Positions 34,516-43,949 are shown, counted from the stretch's first letter. The stretch: DNA of 64,000 bases from DTU089 sp964421815 (GCA_964421815.1 CAYQYT010000002.1:1-64000), one strand, 5' to 3'. A program made the numbers and translations. Notes: generated by a model not told the origin, from the sequence alone.

Positions 34516-35695
34516 TTTCTACACCGTTTGAAGTTATGGCAATACGTTTGATTCCCTCAAGGGCTCTTTGGCAAAGAGCCTCAATGTCAAGGACTTTTTC
34601 CGCCTCTTCCACATCATGAAGTTGTGGACGGGTTTTGGGATGCTTTGGTGTGAATACCGTGCAACAGTCCTCAAAGGGTTGGATTGAAATATCAAAGGTA
34701 TCGATTTTTCTTGAAATTGTGATTATTTCTTCTTTGTCCATACCGATACAGGGACGGAAAACGGGTTGATTTGCAACTGCATCCGTGCAACCAAGAGCTA
34801 AAGTTGTCTGACTTGCAACCTGTGCCACACTTTCACCGGTAATAAGTGCATGACAATCCGTGTTTTCTGCAAGCATACAGGCAATACGCATCATAAAACG
34901 GCGCATAATAATTGTGAAGTATTCCTCGGGGCATTTTTCACGGATAAGTTCCTGAATTTCCGTAAAGGGAACCGTGTGAAGCCAAATTCTTCCGCTGTAA
35001 CGGGCAACCTTTGCAAGTAAGTCGTGAACCTTTTGCTCGGAGCGAGGGGATGTATAGGGGGGAGAGGCAAAGTGAATACCCACAAGTTCAAGTCCGCGTT
35101 TTGCCATCATATAGGCGGCAACGGGACTGTCTATACCGCCGGAAATAAGGAGCATTGCTCTGCCGGAGGAACCAACGGGCATACCACCCGCACCTTTTAA
35201 CTGATTTCCGCGGATATATGCTTGGTCGCGTATCTCAACCGTAACCTTGATATCGGGATTTTTAACATCGACTTTAAGGTGGGGGAAATGTTGCAGAAGT
35301 CTTTCTCCGACCTTTGCGGAAATTTCAGGGGAGTTATATGGGAAACTTTTGTCGGAACGCTTTGCCTCAACTTTAAAGGTGTTGGCATCTTCAAGTTGTT
35401 CCCTCAGATACTCCGGTGCAATTTCAAGTATTTTATCCATATCTTTTTCGGAAACCGCCGCCCTTGAATAAGCGGATATTCCGAATACTCGGGAAATTTC
35501 ATCCGCCGCAGCATCCAAATCAGCATTTTCATCCATAGGTGTTACGGTAATTGTTGATTGTGAACTTTTAAGTTGGAATGTACCGAAGGGATGTATTCTC
35601 CGACGAATATTCTTCATTAACATTGATTCAAAAGAGGAGCGGTTCAAGCCCTTGAGAGCAAGTTCGCCGTCTTTTATAAGAATGATTTCTTTCAT
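34508..35695 (-). CDS. thiI: tRNA 4-thiouridine sulfurtransferase ThiI
   Basis: A 395-residue enzyme that transfers sulfur to U8 of tRNA. It has a ferredoxin-like start, a THUMP domain (about residues 60-165), and the PP-loop ATP-binding motif 'LLISGGIDSPVAAYMMAKRG' near residue 183. 'TGESVAQVASQT' is a conserved stretch near 280. The rhodanese domain of the E. coli protein is absent, as usual in Firmicutes; sulfur then comes from a dedicated cysteine desulfurase, which is encoded directly upstream. The start overlaps the end of that gene within 2 bp. Confidence 0.97.
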   Translation of the reverse strand: MKEIILIKDGELALKGLNRSSFESMLMKNIRRRIHPFGTFQLKSSQSTITVTPMDENADLDAAADEISRVFGISAYSRAAVSEKDMDKILEIAPEYLREQLEDANTFKVEAKRSDKSFPYNSPEISAKVGERLLQHFPHLKVDVKNPDIKVTVEIRDQAYIRGNQLKGAGGMPVGSSGRAMLLISGGIDSPVAAYMMAKRGLELVGIHFASPPYTSPRSEQKVHDLLAKVARYSGRIWLHTVPFTEIQELIREKCPEEYFTIIMRRFMMRIACMLAENTDCHALITGESVAQVASQTTLALGCTDAVANQPVFRPCIGMDKEEIITISRKIDTFDISIQPFEDCCTVFTPKHPKTRPQLHDVEEAEKVLDIEALCQRALEGIKRIAITSNGVEND

Positions 35696-35696
35696 T

Positions 35697-36833
35697 TCAT
35701 CTTTCCTTTTTGCCGTATTTTTCTGCGGCTTCTTTTATTGCGTTTATTAAATAATCAATTTCTTCCTCCGTATTAAAACGGGATAGGCTGATTCTTACTG
35801 CGCTGTCAATTCTTTCGGGAGAAAGTCCCATTGCAGTCAGCACAGGACTTCGGTGCCCCATTTTGCAGGCGGAACCTGCGGAAATGCAGATACCTTTTTC
35901 GCTCATGAAATTCACTATGGGTTGACTTGGCAGACCCAGAATTGAAATATTTAAAATATAGGGTATTGCATCTTCGGGGGAGTTAATTTTAACACAGGGA
36001 ATATCAATTATACCGCTGAGCAGACGGTTTTTAAGGGTTTTAACATATTCGCTGTTTAAGGCGATGTCCGCAGCCTCCTGTGCCGCAGCACCGAAAGACA
36101 TAATGGCGGGAGTGGCCTCAGTACCGGAGTGGATTCCCTGTTCCTGTCCACCGCCGAGTATATATGGCTTTATTATTCCTTTTGATTTGAGATAAATGCC
36201 GCCCACACCTTTCAAAGCGTGGATTTTGTGACCGCTTACGGTGTAGATATCCGCATCCAGCGTTTTAGGTGATAGGGGGATTTTTGAAAAAGCCTGAACG
36301 CAGTCCGAATGAATTACCGCAGGAGCACCCCCACGTTTTACGGCGGCGCGAATACGGTTTACGGGAAGTACGGAACCCACTTCATTGTTAACTGCCATAC
36401 AGGAAACAAGAATTGTGTTTTGATTTATGCTTTCAAAAAGCTCATCTTCACGAATTTTTCCGTTTTCATCGGGATTCAGTCGGATAACTTCAAAGCCCGA
36501 AGCCTCAAGACGCTTTATAGGTTCAAGAACACTCGGATGTTCAATAGCCGTTGTAACGATTCTGTTGCCCTCACGTTTAAGTTTTTCACACGCTCCGAAA
36601 ATTGCCGTATTGTTTGCGATTGTGCCGGAGGAGGTAAAGAAAAATGAATTTTCATTGACATTTAAAAGTCGGGCAACCTGCTTTCTTGCAGTTCGGAGAT
36701 TATCGGAAGATTCCAAACCAAAAGAATGGAGTGAGGAAGGATTGCCCCAGGCGTTTTCCATTGCTTCTTTTGCGGCATTTACCGCCGCAGAGCAAGGCTT
36801 AGTTGTTGCACTGTTGTCAAAATACGCTCTCAA
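35697..36833 (-). CDS. Cysteine desulfurase (NifS/IscS-like) partnered with ThiI
   Basis: A 378-residue PLP enzyme releasing sulfur from cysteine. The N-terminus 'YFDNSATTKP' is the class signature, the PLP lysine is in 'VSGHKIHALKG' near residue 203, and the catalytic Cys is in 'SAGSACKMGHRS' near residue 325. Adjacency to thiI (1-bp gap) makes it the likely NifZ-type sulfur donor for 4-thiouridine. The start codon is TTG with a GAAAGGAAG site. It is the first gene of the seven-gene operon. Confidence 0.95.
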   Translation of the reverse strand: MRAYFDNSATTKPCSAAVNAAKEAMENAWGNPSSLHSFGLESSDNLRTARKQVARLLNVNENSFFFTSSGTIANNTAIFGACEKLKREGNRIVTTAIEHPSVLEPIKRLEASGFEVIRLNPDENGKIREDELFESINQNTILVSCMAVNNEVGSVLPVNRIRAAVKRGGAPAVIHSDCVQAFSKIPLSPKTLDADIYTVSGHKIHALKGVGGIYLKSKGIIKPYILGGGQEQGIHSGTEATPAIMSFGAAAQEAADIALNSEYVKTLKNRLLSGIIDIPCVKINSPEDAIPYILNISILGLPSQPIVNFMSEKGICISAGSACKMGHRSPVLTAMGLSPERIDSAVRISLSRFNTEEEIDYLINAIKEAAEKYGKKER

Positions 36834-36872
36834 AGCAATACTTCCTTTCGATAATTACCCATTATTTCGTTT

Positions 36873-36901
36873 ATTATACTATATAAACGGCATTTTTGTA
36901 A
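36873..36901 (-). promoter_or_regulatory. Sigma-A promoter of the desulfurase-to-amylase operon
   Basis: On the minus strand TTACAA (36896-36901) and TATAAT (36873-36878) are 17 bp apart. Gaps between the seven downstream genes are at most 33 bp, with no terminator inside, so one transcript is likely. Confidence 0.65.
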
Positions 36902-36993
36902 ATGCTTTTAGATGAACTTTTAATGTAAATTTGTTGAATAATTTATTAACTTCGGTAAAAAATGAAAATGATGTATTCAAAGAGGTGTATAGC

Positions 36994-38334
36994 ATGATTA
37001 AAAAAAGACGTAACGTAGTAAGACTTGTCAGCTTTCTTACGGCTGTTGTGGTGGCTCTCGGTATATGGGGCGGAATGAATATGTACAAATTGGCCGTAAT
37101 AAAGCGTGATGTTCAGGCTTCAAGAGAACGGGCTTTGACGCAGTTGGGGACATATATGGATGATATTGACCTTAATTTGCAGAAATGTATCTATTCATCA
37201 AGCCCTTCAATGCTTTCCGAAGTTGCTTCAAAACTTTGGCGCTCAAGTTCCTCTGCAAAGGAAAGCCTTTCAGAGATAACTGACGGAAACACCCAGGTTT
37301 CCGAAGTGTATAAGTTTTTGTCACAGGTGGGTGAATATACCCTGTCTCTTAATGAAAAACTTTCCAAAGGCGAGAAACTTACGGAGGAAGAAACCGATAA
37401 TCTGAAAAAATTAAAACAATATTCGGAAAAACTTTCCCAAACCGTAAATTATCTCATTGAGGAAGAAGAAAACGGCGGACTTAACTTTGAAGAAGTTAAA
37501 TCCACGCTTCAGGGCGAGGGGGATGAAAAACTCTACCTTGCTACGGAACTCAACGATGTAAATCAGGCATTGGAGGATTACCCAACGCTTATTTATGACG
37601 GACCGTTTTCCGACCATATCAATTCAAAAAAGTCACAACTTCTTGAAAATCTTGAGGATGTGACCCAGGACAACGCTCAGGAAAAAGCCGCTAAATTTCT
37701 CGGTGTTAACAAAGAAGAAATCTATTTTTCAAATAAGACCGACAGTAATTTAAGCACATACACCTTTTATAATTCGGACACCACCGTGTCCGTAACCCAA
37801 AAAGGCGGATTGATTTCATATATGCTTAAATCCCGATATGCAGGGGAAAGCACCCTTGAAGCAAAGGATGCGGTGAAAAAGGCACGGGCATTTTTGGAAG
37901 AAAAGGGCTACACCAAAATTAAAGAAAGCTACTATTCCACCGTGGATGGTGTGTGTACCGTTAATTTCTCCTATTACGAGGATGGAGTGACCTATTACAC
38001 GGATCTTATTAAAGTCAGTGTGGCTCTTGATAACGGAGAAATAACCGGTTTTGATGCCACCGGCTATATAATGAACCATAAAACCCGTAACATTCCCGCA
38101 AAAACAAAATACACATTGGAATCGGGTAAAAAACTTTTAAAAGACGATTTGAAAGTTTTGTCCTATAAAAAAGCGTTTATTCCTACGGATTACGAAACGG
38201 AAAATTATGTTTATGAGTATCATTGCAGAGCGGATGATTCCCGGGAAATACTTGTTTATATTGACCCGTTGACAGGGGAAGAAAAGAATATTTTGATTCT
38301 TCTTTACAGCGACGGCGGAGTTCTTACAAAATAA
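36994..38334 (+). CDS. ypeB: YpeB-like spore germination protein with PepSY region
   Basis: A 446-residue protein with a short basic start, a membrane segment at about residues 10-30, a helical YpeB-type domain including the hallmark 'YDGPFSDHI' near residue 205, and PepSY-like domains toward the C-terminus ('KKARAFLEEKGYTKI', 'YIDPLTGEEK'). In Bacillus, YpeB stabilises the cortex-lytic enzyme SleB, normally encoded beside it. No sleB gene is adjacent here. The start at 36994 has an AGAGGTG site; a longer frame begins upstream without one. It implies that the host can form spores. Confidence 0.88.
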   Translation: MIKKRRNVVRLVSFLTAVVVALGIWGGMNMYKLAVIKRDVQASRERALTQLGTYMDDIDLNLQKCIYSSSPSMLSEVASKLWRSSSSAKESLSEITDGNTQVSEVYKFLSQVGEYTLSLNEKLSKGEKLTEEETDNLKKLKQYSEKLSQTVNYLIEEEENGGLNFEEVKSTLQGEGDEKLYLATELNDVNQALEDYPTLIYDGPFSDHINSKKSQLLENLEDVTQDNAQEKAAKFLGVNKEEIYFSNKTDSNLSTYTFYNSDTTVSVTQKGGLISYMLKSRYAGESTLEAKDAVKKARAFLEEKGYTKIKESYYSTVDGVCTVNFSYYEDGVTYYTDLIKVSVALDNGEITGFDATGYIMNHKTRNIPAKTKYTLESGKKLLKDDLKVLSYKKAFIPTDYETENYVYEYHCRADDSREILVYIDPLTGEEKNILILLYSDGGVLTK

Positions 38335-38412
38335 GTATATTTAAAAAAATTCGAGGAATAATTATATAGGAGCTACCAGAAATTTATTTATCTCCGGAAA
38401 GGGCGTGAATAT

Positions 38413-38673
38413 ATGAAAAGGCTTATTACGGTTGTTGCAGTTGCTTTGCTTATCGGTTGTATCGCATTTGTGTTCACCGGTTGCGGCGGTAATGATGAAA
38501 ATGTAACTACTACCACAATACCCGCCACATCAAATTCTGCCACCCAGAATCCCGGTGTGGTAACAGATGAGTCCCAAAAGGGCAATAACGGTGTTTTAGG
38601 TGATATTGTTACAGATATTTCAGAGGGCGTGTCGGATGCAGTTACTGATGTATCGGAAGGTTTAACACGCTAA
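38413..38673 (+). CDS. Small lipoprotein
   Basis: An 86-residue secreted protein. A 24-residue signal ends in the lipobox 'FTGC', and the mature part is a Thr/Ser/Asn-rich linker followed by 'LGDIVTDISEGVSDAVTDVS', an amphipathic stretch. I recognise no family. It is 78 bp downstream of the YpeB-like gene. The triplicated hairpin repeat starts right at its stop codon; its outer stem begins at 38672. Confidence 0.75.
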   Translation: MKRLITVVAVALLIGCIAFVFTGCGGNDENVTTTTIPATSNSATQNPGVVTDESQKGNNGVLGDIVTDISEGVSDAVTDVSEGLTR

Positions 38674-38677
38674 AAAC

Positions 38678-38990
38678 TTCTGAATTTTACCCATAAGCCG
38701 ATTTTTCCCCCTCGTAGTATCCATATACAACTTCGGGGCAAGAAATCGGCTTCTGCATTAAAATTCAAAAGTTTTTATTATAACGGATTTCTGAATTTTA
38801 CCCATAAGCCGATTCTTCCCTTGTGGTATTCACTAACTTCAAGGCAAGAAATCGGCTTCTGCATTGATATTCAAAAGTTTTTATTATAACGGATTTCTGA
38901 ATTTTACCCATAAGCCGATTCTTCCCTTGTGGTATTCACTAACTTCAAGGCAAGAAATCGGCTTCTGCATTGATATTCAAAAGTTTTTAT
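38678..38990. repeat. Three tandem copies of a 106-111 bp hairpin unit
   Basis: Units start at 38678, 38789 and 38895. Units 2 and 3 are identical through 38990; unit 1 differs. Each folds into one long hairpin. In unit 1 the outer stem AAAAACTTCTGAATTTTA (38672-38689) pairs with 38759-38776 with one mismatch. All units have AAGCCGATT/AATCGGCTT (38806-38814 with 38850-38858 in unit 2). The inner stem is CTTCCCTTG/CAAGGCAAG in unit 2; in unit 1 two T-A pairs have become C-G pairs on both sides. The tail TTTTTATTAT after each unit looks terminator-like. Confidence 0.85.
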
Positions 38991-39033
38991 CATAATAACT
39001 ATTAAATTTTACCTGTCCGTTGTTTTAAACAAG

Positions 39034-39070
39034 AAAAACAGCAAATCATTTTTCGTGATTTGCTGTTTTT
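39034..39070. terminator. Bidirectional terminator after the TPR protein gene
   Basis: AAAAACAGCAAATCA (39034-39048) pairs perfectly with TGATTTGCTGTTTTT (39056-39070). It lies 3 bp from the stop codon of the minus-strand gene and also ends transcription coming from the triplicated repeat. Confidence 0.9.
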
Positions 39071-39073
39071 ATA

Positions 39074-41575
39074 TTAAAAACTGATTTTCTGTTGTGCAAC
39101 TGTTTTACCGTTTGAGTCCAAAAGTTCAAATACAACCGTGTAATTGGTGTATTGGGTTGAGGGGTACGACATAACCGCCGTATTGTTGCTTTCGGAAAGG
39201 GTTACGGTTTGTTTTTGGGAATAACCGTATGCGGTTGTATATTTCAGAGTAAGTGTTTGACCGTAAAGAGACTTATCATTGACAACGGTGTGGAAGTATA
39301 TAACCTTTGTATTGTCAAGTTTTGTAAGGGCTGTTTTCAGGTCGGAGGAACCGTAATTTACAAAAACTTTAACATCGGAGGAAGTAACCTCTGATGAGCC
39401 CAAAAGTTCTTTGCGAAGTTCTGCACTGTTGCGGTAACCTGCAGATGTAAGCTCGTCGAGATATTTTACGGTAGTTTTGTTTGTTTTATCAAAATTATCC
39501 GTAACATACATATATTTGGCTTCGGTAATTTTGTCCTTGGAATCGGAGTATTTCTTGATTGCCGTAAGTATTTCAATGGCAGTTTCATACTCTTTGTTTT
39601 CCATTAAGGAGAGAGCTTTTCTGTAAGAACACTCCTTAACCATTGTTTCACTGTCTCCATACTCACCAAGTTCGGTAAATAGTTTGGCTGCAGTATCAAA
39701 GTCCTCGCTTTCCAAAGCCTTATTTGCTTCACTGTAAGCACATGCCTGTGCTCTTGTTTTGGAGTCACCGTAATTGTCCAATTTTTCAAATATGATTTTT
39801 GCTTCCGAGAAGTTTTCTGCTTCTTCAAGAAGTACAGCCCTGTTGTATTCACATTCCGTCAGTTTGTCTTTACTGTCGGAATAGTCGCCTAACTCGGCAA
39901 ATACCGTGATAGCATCATCGTATTTTTTTTCTTCCGCCAAGGAAACGGCTTTGTCGTATTTGTAGTCATTGACAAGTTGAGGTCCGAATTTGTAGCCTGA
40001 AACAAGTCCTGCCAGGGCAATTAACAAAACAACCAAAACAAGACCTTTGCGGCTTTTTTTCTTTTTTGGTTTTTTGTCGGTTCCATTTTCTTCCGGAACA
40101 GGTTCGTTTGAAATATCATCTTTATCGGTATCATTCACCGCAATATCACATTCAATAATGTCATATTTAGGTTCGGATTCAATTTCCACAATTCCGTCGG
40201 ATTCATCGGTTTCGTCAGTTCCGTTTGAGGAATCTTCCGAACTGGTTTCCTCCTCTGTTTCAACGTCGTTTACTTCTTCATCAACCGATGTGGAGGAAAT
40301 GTTTTCGGGTTCAATTTTTTTCTCGTCCGTGGATGTATCTTGAACTTCAATTTCGATTACATCGTCAGCAAGGTAATCTTCCTGTTCTTCTTCGGGTGTG
40401 TCCTCGGTAACAGACTCGGAAATTTCCTGTGTTTCGGTTTCCTGTTCTTCCTCCGGGGATGTTTCCTCAACAGAGTCAACCTCGTCAATTATCTCGGAGT
40501 CGGGGTGTGTATCTTCGTTTGCAGGTTCGCTTTCTCCAACAACATCACCCGTTTCTTCTTGAATTTCGGGAGCGTTTTCGTTTTCGTCAGAGGTGTTCTC
40601 CGCAATTTCTTCGGGTGCTTCTTTGGTAACGGGTTCGGGGACAATCTCGGGTTCGATGAAAACAACTGTTTCTTCCTGGGTTGCTATGTGTTCATCAAAG
40701 TGCTCCTTATAGCTTTCCTGAAGAAATTCGTAGGAAACGCTTTTCAATTTATCGGCAATTGCACCCGTGCCCTTAATTGTGTTGTACTGACCTTGCTCGA
40801 GCAGTTCTTCAAGTTGATTGAATTTTTCTGCCTGTGAAAGAAGAAACTCGTATTTGTCATGGCTTTTTTGGAAGAACATAACAATACAGCGGTAATAAAT
40901 TTCGAGATTTTTTATATCGTTGGTAAGTATTCCCGTAAATACCGTATGGGACGCGATATTTTCGCAGATTTTTTGGAATTTGATGTCTCCGACTTCTTCT
41001 GCAATTTCCTTTTCAACATAAAAGCAGTCGGAAAATTTAACGGATATTTGTTGTGAAGAACTTTCGTTGTACTTTGCCACAAGGTCCGAAAGATTTGATC
41101 TGAAAGCAGTTGCTTTGTCCTGAATATTAAGAATGGCGGCAACTTCTTTTTTTATTTTTTCCGCATCCGCATCTGCAAACAATCTGACATGACTTTCAGA
41201 AAGGGCTTTTTCGGTTTCTTGAATTAAGTCATTTGATATTGCAATAAGTTTGGGGAAGTCCTCATGGGGAACATCGGAAAAAGCATCAATTATTTTTTTG
41301 TAAGTGGCTTCAAGAGAATCGGTGTCCTCGTCAAATTTCTTTGCGTCGCATAAAGCCTTGTAAATAACCGCAAGGGGTTCAGCACCGTTTTTGACAATAT
41401 ACTTCATCAGGCAATTATCCGCCTCACCGTAATTCCCTTCGTTATAATACTGGACACCTAAAAGGAGATTTTCACAACTTTCCTCGAAGGTTGTCTCACA
41501 TGAGGGGCATACGAATTTGCCGCCTTTATTTTGAAGATAAGCGTTTTTACATTCCGTACAAATGATTCTTATCAT
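39074..41575 (-). CDS. Zinc-ribbon, acidic-linker, TPR-like membrane protein
   Basis: An 833-residue protein. The N-terminus has a zinc ribbon (Cys6, Cys9, Cys23, Cys26), followed by a helical TPR-like domain to about residue 290, an exceptionally Glu/Asp/Thr/Ser-rich linker (about 300-500), a Lys-rich patch, and one membrane segment near residues 512-532. Outside lie about five TPR-like repeats of roughly 35 residues ('YDDAITVFAELGDYSDSKDK', 'FSEAKIIFEKLDNYGDSK') and a beta-rich tail. A cytoplasmic zinc ribbon joined to outer TPRs is common in Clostridia; no function has been assigned. It is monocistronic. Confidence 0.75.
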   Translation of the reverse strand: MIRIICTECKNAYLQNKGGKFVCPSCETTFEESCENLLLGVQYYNEGNYGEADNCLMKYIVKNGAEPLAVIYKALCDAKKFDEDTDSLEATYKKIIDAFSDVPHEDFPKLIAISNDLIQETEKALSESHVRLFADADAEKIKKEVAAILNIQDKATAFRSNLSDLVAKYNESSSQQISVKFSDCFYVEKEIAEEVGDIKFQKICENIASHTVFTGILTNDIKNLEIYYRCIVMFFQKSHDKYEFLLSQAEKFNQLEELLEQGQYNTIKGTGAIADKLKSVSYEFLQESYKEHFDEHIATQEETVVFIEPEIVPEPVTKEAPEEIAENTSDENENAPEIQEETGDVVGESEPANEDTHPDSEIIDEVDSVEETSPEEEQETETQEISESVTEDTPEEEQEDYLADDVIEIEVQDTSTDEKKIEPENISSTSVDEEVNDVETEEETSSEDSSNGTDETDESDGIVEIESEPKYDIIECDIAVNDTDKDDISNEPVPEENGTDKKPKKKKSRKGLVLVVLLIALAGLVSGYKFGPQLVNDYKYDKAVSLAEEKKYDDAITVFAELGDYSDSKDKLTECEYNRAVLLEEAENFSEAKIIFEKLDNYGDSKTRAQACAYSEANKALESEDFDTAAKLFTELGEYGDSETMVKECSYRKALSLMENKEYETAIEILTAIKKYSDSKDKITEAKYMYVTDNFDKTNKTTVKYLDELTSAGYRNSAELRKELLGSSEVTSSDVKVFVNYGSSDLKTALTKLDNTKVIYFHTVVNDKSLYGQTLTLKYTTAYGYSQKQTVTLSESNNTAVMSYPSTQYTNYTVVFELLDSNGKTVAQQKISF

Positions 41576-41647
41576 ACATCCACCTTAACCTTGTTAGGTA
41601 TTTTGAGTGATAATTTCACCCATATCAAACTTCATAATACCATAAAA

Positions 41648-41696
41648 CGACCGTTCTTTGCAACATTTTATTACAAAAAGATTGCAAAAACGGTCG
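41648..41696 (-). terminator. Terminator of the glycosidase gene, with an overlapping promoter
   Basis: CGACCGTTCTTTGCAA (41648-41663) pairs with TTGCAAAAACGGTCG (41682-41696); on the minus strand TTTTATGG follows. The minus-strand TTGCAA in the hairpin also stands 18 bp before TATTAT, so it can be the -35 box of the next gene (start 41575). Confidence 0.65.
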
Positions 41697-41714
41697 AAAA
41701 AGGTAACAAATATG

Positions 41715-43949
41715 TTATTTTACAGGTTTTAGCCAAAGTTCACACAACTTAAAGCCGTCAATGTCCTCTTTTATTTCCAACTCCAATGTGCCGTTTATGA
41801 ATAAATTTTTCGGCAAAGTGTATTCGGCACTTTCAAAACCTTCTGCCAGCATTTCTCTGTCAAAGGCAGGATCTTTTTTACCTCCGTACTGTTTGCCGTC
41901 ATAAACCGTTACACCGTTGGCAATTACGCGGTGATGTTCTATTTGGGGGTTGATATCGGTTTTATAAGCAATTTTCAATGTGTAATCCATGTCGGCTTTG
42001 AATCCGCCAAACAGAGCCTTGAAAGAAAAATGGTCATAAACCTTTGTCATTGACATGGGCATGGAAAGTTCCTTTGCAATGGGTTTGTCTGCATAAACAT
42101 CCATGTAGAACTCACCGCTCTGGCATGTGCCCAGGGTGTTAAGACCGTGGAGGGCAACGGAGAAATATATTTCACCATTATTACAACTTCTGCAAGAAAT
42201 AAGGCGATCGATGAAGGCATTTTTTTCGTTCTCATTAAGAGTGAGAGCATATTCGATTTTTTTTATCAGAAATGCTTTGTCGGTTACGTTGTTATCTATG
42301 GTTTCTAATACAGCACCCCTCTCCCAACTGTCCGCACAATAGTGTTCAACATCAAGCTGTAAACCGATAAGTTCAAAAAGTTTTTCCGCCAATGTGCCGA
42401 TTTCACTTCTTATAAGGGAATACTGAAAATTGAAAGGAGTGTTGAGAATTTCCAAAGCACTTGAAAGTCTGTGGTTTTTAAGTTCTTCCGTAGCATCCTT
42501 GCATAGTTTTAACTCGAAAACCCGTCTCATTTTAACAAGTTTATCACAGCAAGCGCGGAAATATAACTGTAAAAATCGCCAGTTACCCGAAAGAGCGGGG
42601 TATTCCTTCAGAAGCTCACAAAACATCTTGTAGCACAGATCTATACAGGGATTTTCTTCGGGAGCTCCCTGCCAGTTCTTTTCCAAAAGGAATATGCAAT
42701 CGGTTATTTTTTCTTCATCCGCACCGTACATAAATAACCTGACATAGTCGAGTACGATTTCCCTTAAATCCGTATTACAATCCCATTCCAATGCGGACCA
42801 AACCGCTTTGTTCAGGTCATCATGAACACCCTCCGAATAACTTACGCTTCCTATGGTGTAGGGAGAAAAAATGCGGTGGAGAGTGCGTAACTCTGTGGGA
42901 CGGGGGTTTACGCTTTCTCTTGAAAGTGTGGCGGCAAGGGAATAGTGCCAGTCGTCTTGTTGAAAGTTTACGGGGTATTCGCAACGGAGATTGTGGGTAA
43001 TATCGGGATAAAATCTCATTGGGTATTTTTCGGGAATACGCTTTCTTAACTCATGAATGGGGAAAGCATGGTTAGGTCCCATAATAACTGCATTGATTTC
43101 TTCGGGTTCGTTCTGTAATCCCTTGCAGAAAACCTCTCCCCAGTCTTTAATTGAGTGGGGGGCTTGGGCTGATGGTTGTACTTTGCCGTGGGGATGGTAT
43201 TTTTTTAAAATTCTTTCCGTCTTTTTGCATCGTTCCAAGAATTCGTCCGCAGGAAGTTCACCCGGATCACCTCCGGGAGGGAAAACAATATTAAGTCGGG
43301 GCATATCGGCATATAGTTTTTCGCTTTGGGCGAGGGCTTCCTCCTCCGTTTCCCAGGAATTGTTTGCCTGCCAGAGAGAAACATCCAAATCCACGGTGTC
43401 CGCAAGCCTTGATGCCTCTGCCAAAAACTCCTCTTGCTCGTATTTCATAAGTCGGTTTTTGAAATTTCCTTTAGGTCTTGTTCCGTTATGCTCCACGGTA
43501 TTTGACCCGAAAGCCATCATATCAAGGTAATATCTGAAATACTGTTCGTAGTTCCAAGCATCGTAGGTATTAGGCGTAGTGCGGTAGCCAACTTGATGTC
43601 CGCGTATTTTCTTTTGGGGAGAATACTTTCCGGAAATGTTTTTTATTAGGGTAATTACACCGTTGGAGAATGTGCATTTCCTCAGAAACAGTGAATAGCC
43701 GAAAATTAACCCCCGAATTGTTTTGGCGGTGATTATGATTTCGCCCTCTGTTTGATTTATTTCAAAGAAATCCTTGTTGTCTATACTGTTGTCGGTAATA
43801 AAGATTATTTTCGGAAAAGCAGGTGCCTTTTCAAAAACGGGCAGGGATTTACCCGTTCTTACTTTTATTTCCTTAGCAAAATATGTAGCCGCTTTTACGG
43901 AATCCTTTCCAACTGCTTCAATATTTAAACTTGTGAAATTGTATTTCAT
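41715..43949 (-). CDS. Putative intracellular glycoside hydrolase (GH20/GH67/GH84-like architecture)
   Basis: A 744-residue protein without a signal peptide. The first 120 residues look like the alpha/beta 'domain 2' of hexosaminidases and glucuronidases ('EIKVRTGKSLPVF', 'IIITAKTIRGLIFGYSLFLR'). A probable TIM barrel follows ('IRGHQVGYRTTPNTYDAW', 'YYLDMMAFGSNTVEH', 'LNIVFPPGGDPGELP'), then a helical region and a beta-rich C-terminus. I could not pick out the catalytic acids with confidence, so the exact family is open. The start at 43949 has a GGTGGTG site and trims an unlikely upstream extension. The gene is monocistronic. Confidence 0.6.
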   Translation of the reverse strand: MKYNFTSLNIEAVGKDSVKAATYFAKEIKVRTGKSLPVFEKAPAFPKIIFITDNSIDNKDFFEINQTEGEIIITAKTIRGLIFGYSLFLRKCTFSNGVITLIKNISGKYSPQKKIRGHQVGYRTTPNTYDAWNYEQYFRYYLDMMAFGSNTVEHNGTRPKGNFKNRLMKYEQEEFLAEASRLADTVDLDVSLWQANNSWETEEEALAQSEKLYADMPRLNIVFPPGGDPGELPADEFLERCKKTERILKKYHPHGKVQPSAQAPHSIKDWGEVFCKGLQNEPEEINAVIMGPNHAFPIHELRKRIPEKYPMRFYPDITHNLRCEYPVNFQQDDWHYSLAATLSRESVNPRPTELRTLHRIFSPYTIGSVSYSEGVHDDLNKAVWSALEWDCNTDLREIVLDYVRLFMYGADEEKITDCIFLLEKNWQGAPEENPCIDLCYKMFCELLKEYPALSGNWRFLQLYFRACCDKLVKMRRVFELKLCKDATEELKNHRLSSALEILNTPFNFQYSLIRSEIGTLAEKLFELIGLQLDVEHYCADSWERGAVLETIDNNVTDKAFLIKKIEYALTLNENEKNAFIDRLISCRSCNNGEIYFSVALHGLNTLGTCQSGEFYMDVYADKPIAKELSMPMSMTKVYDHFSFKALFGGFKADMDYTLKIAYKTDINPQIEHHRVIANGVTVYDGKQYGGKKDPAFDREMLAEGFESAEYTLPKNLFINGTLELEIKEDIDGFKLCELWLKPVK

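Noticed and set aside
38678..38990. CRISPR array
   Set aside because: Units are over 100 bp and contiguous, with no variable spacers and no cas genes nearby.
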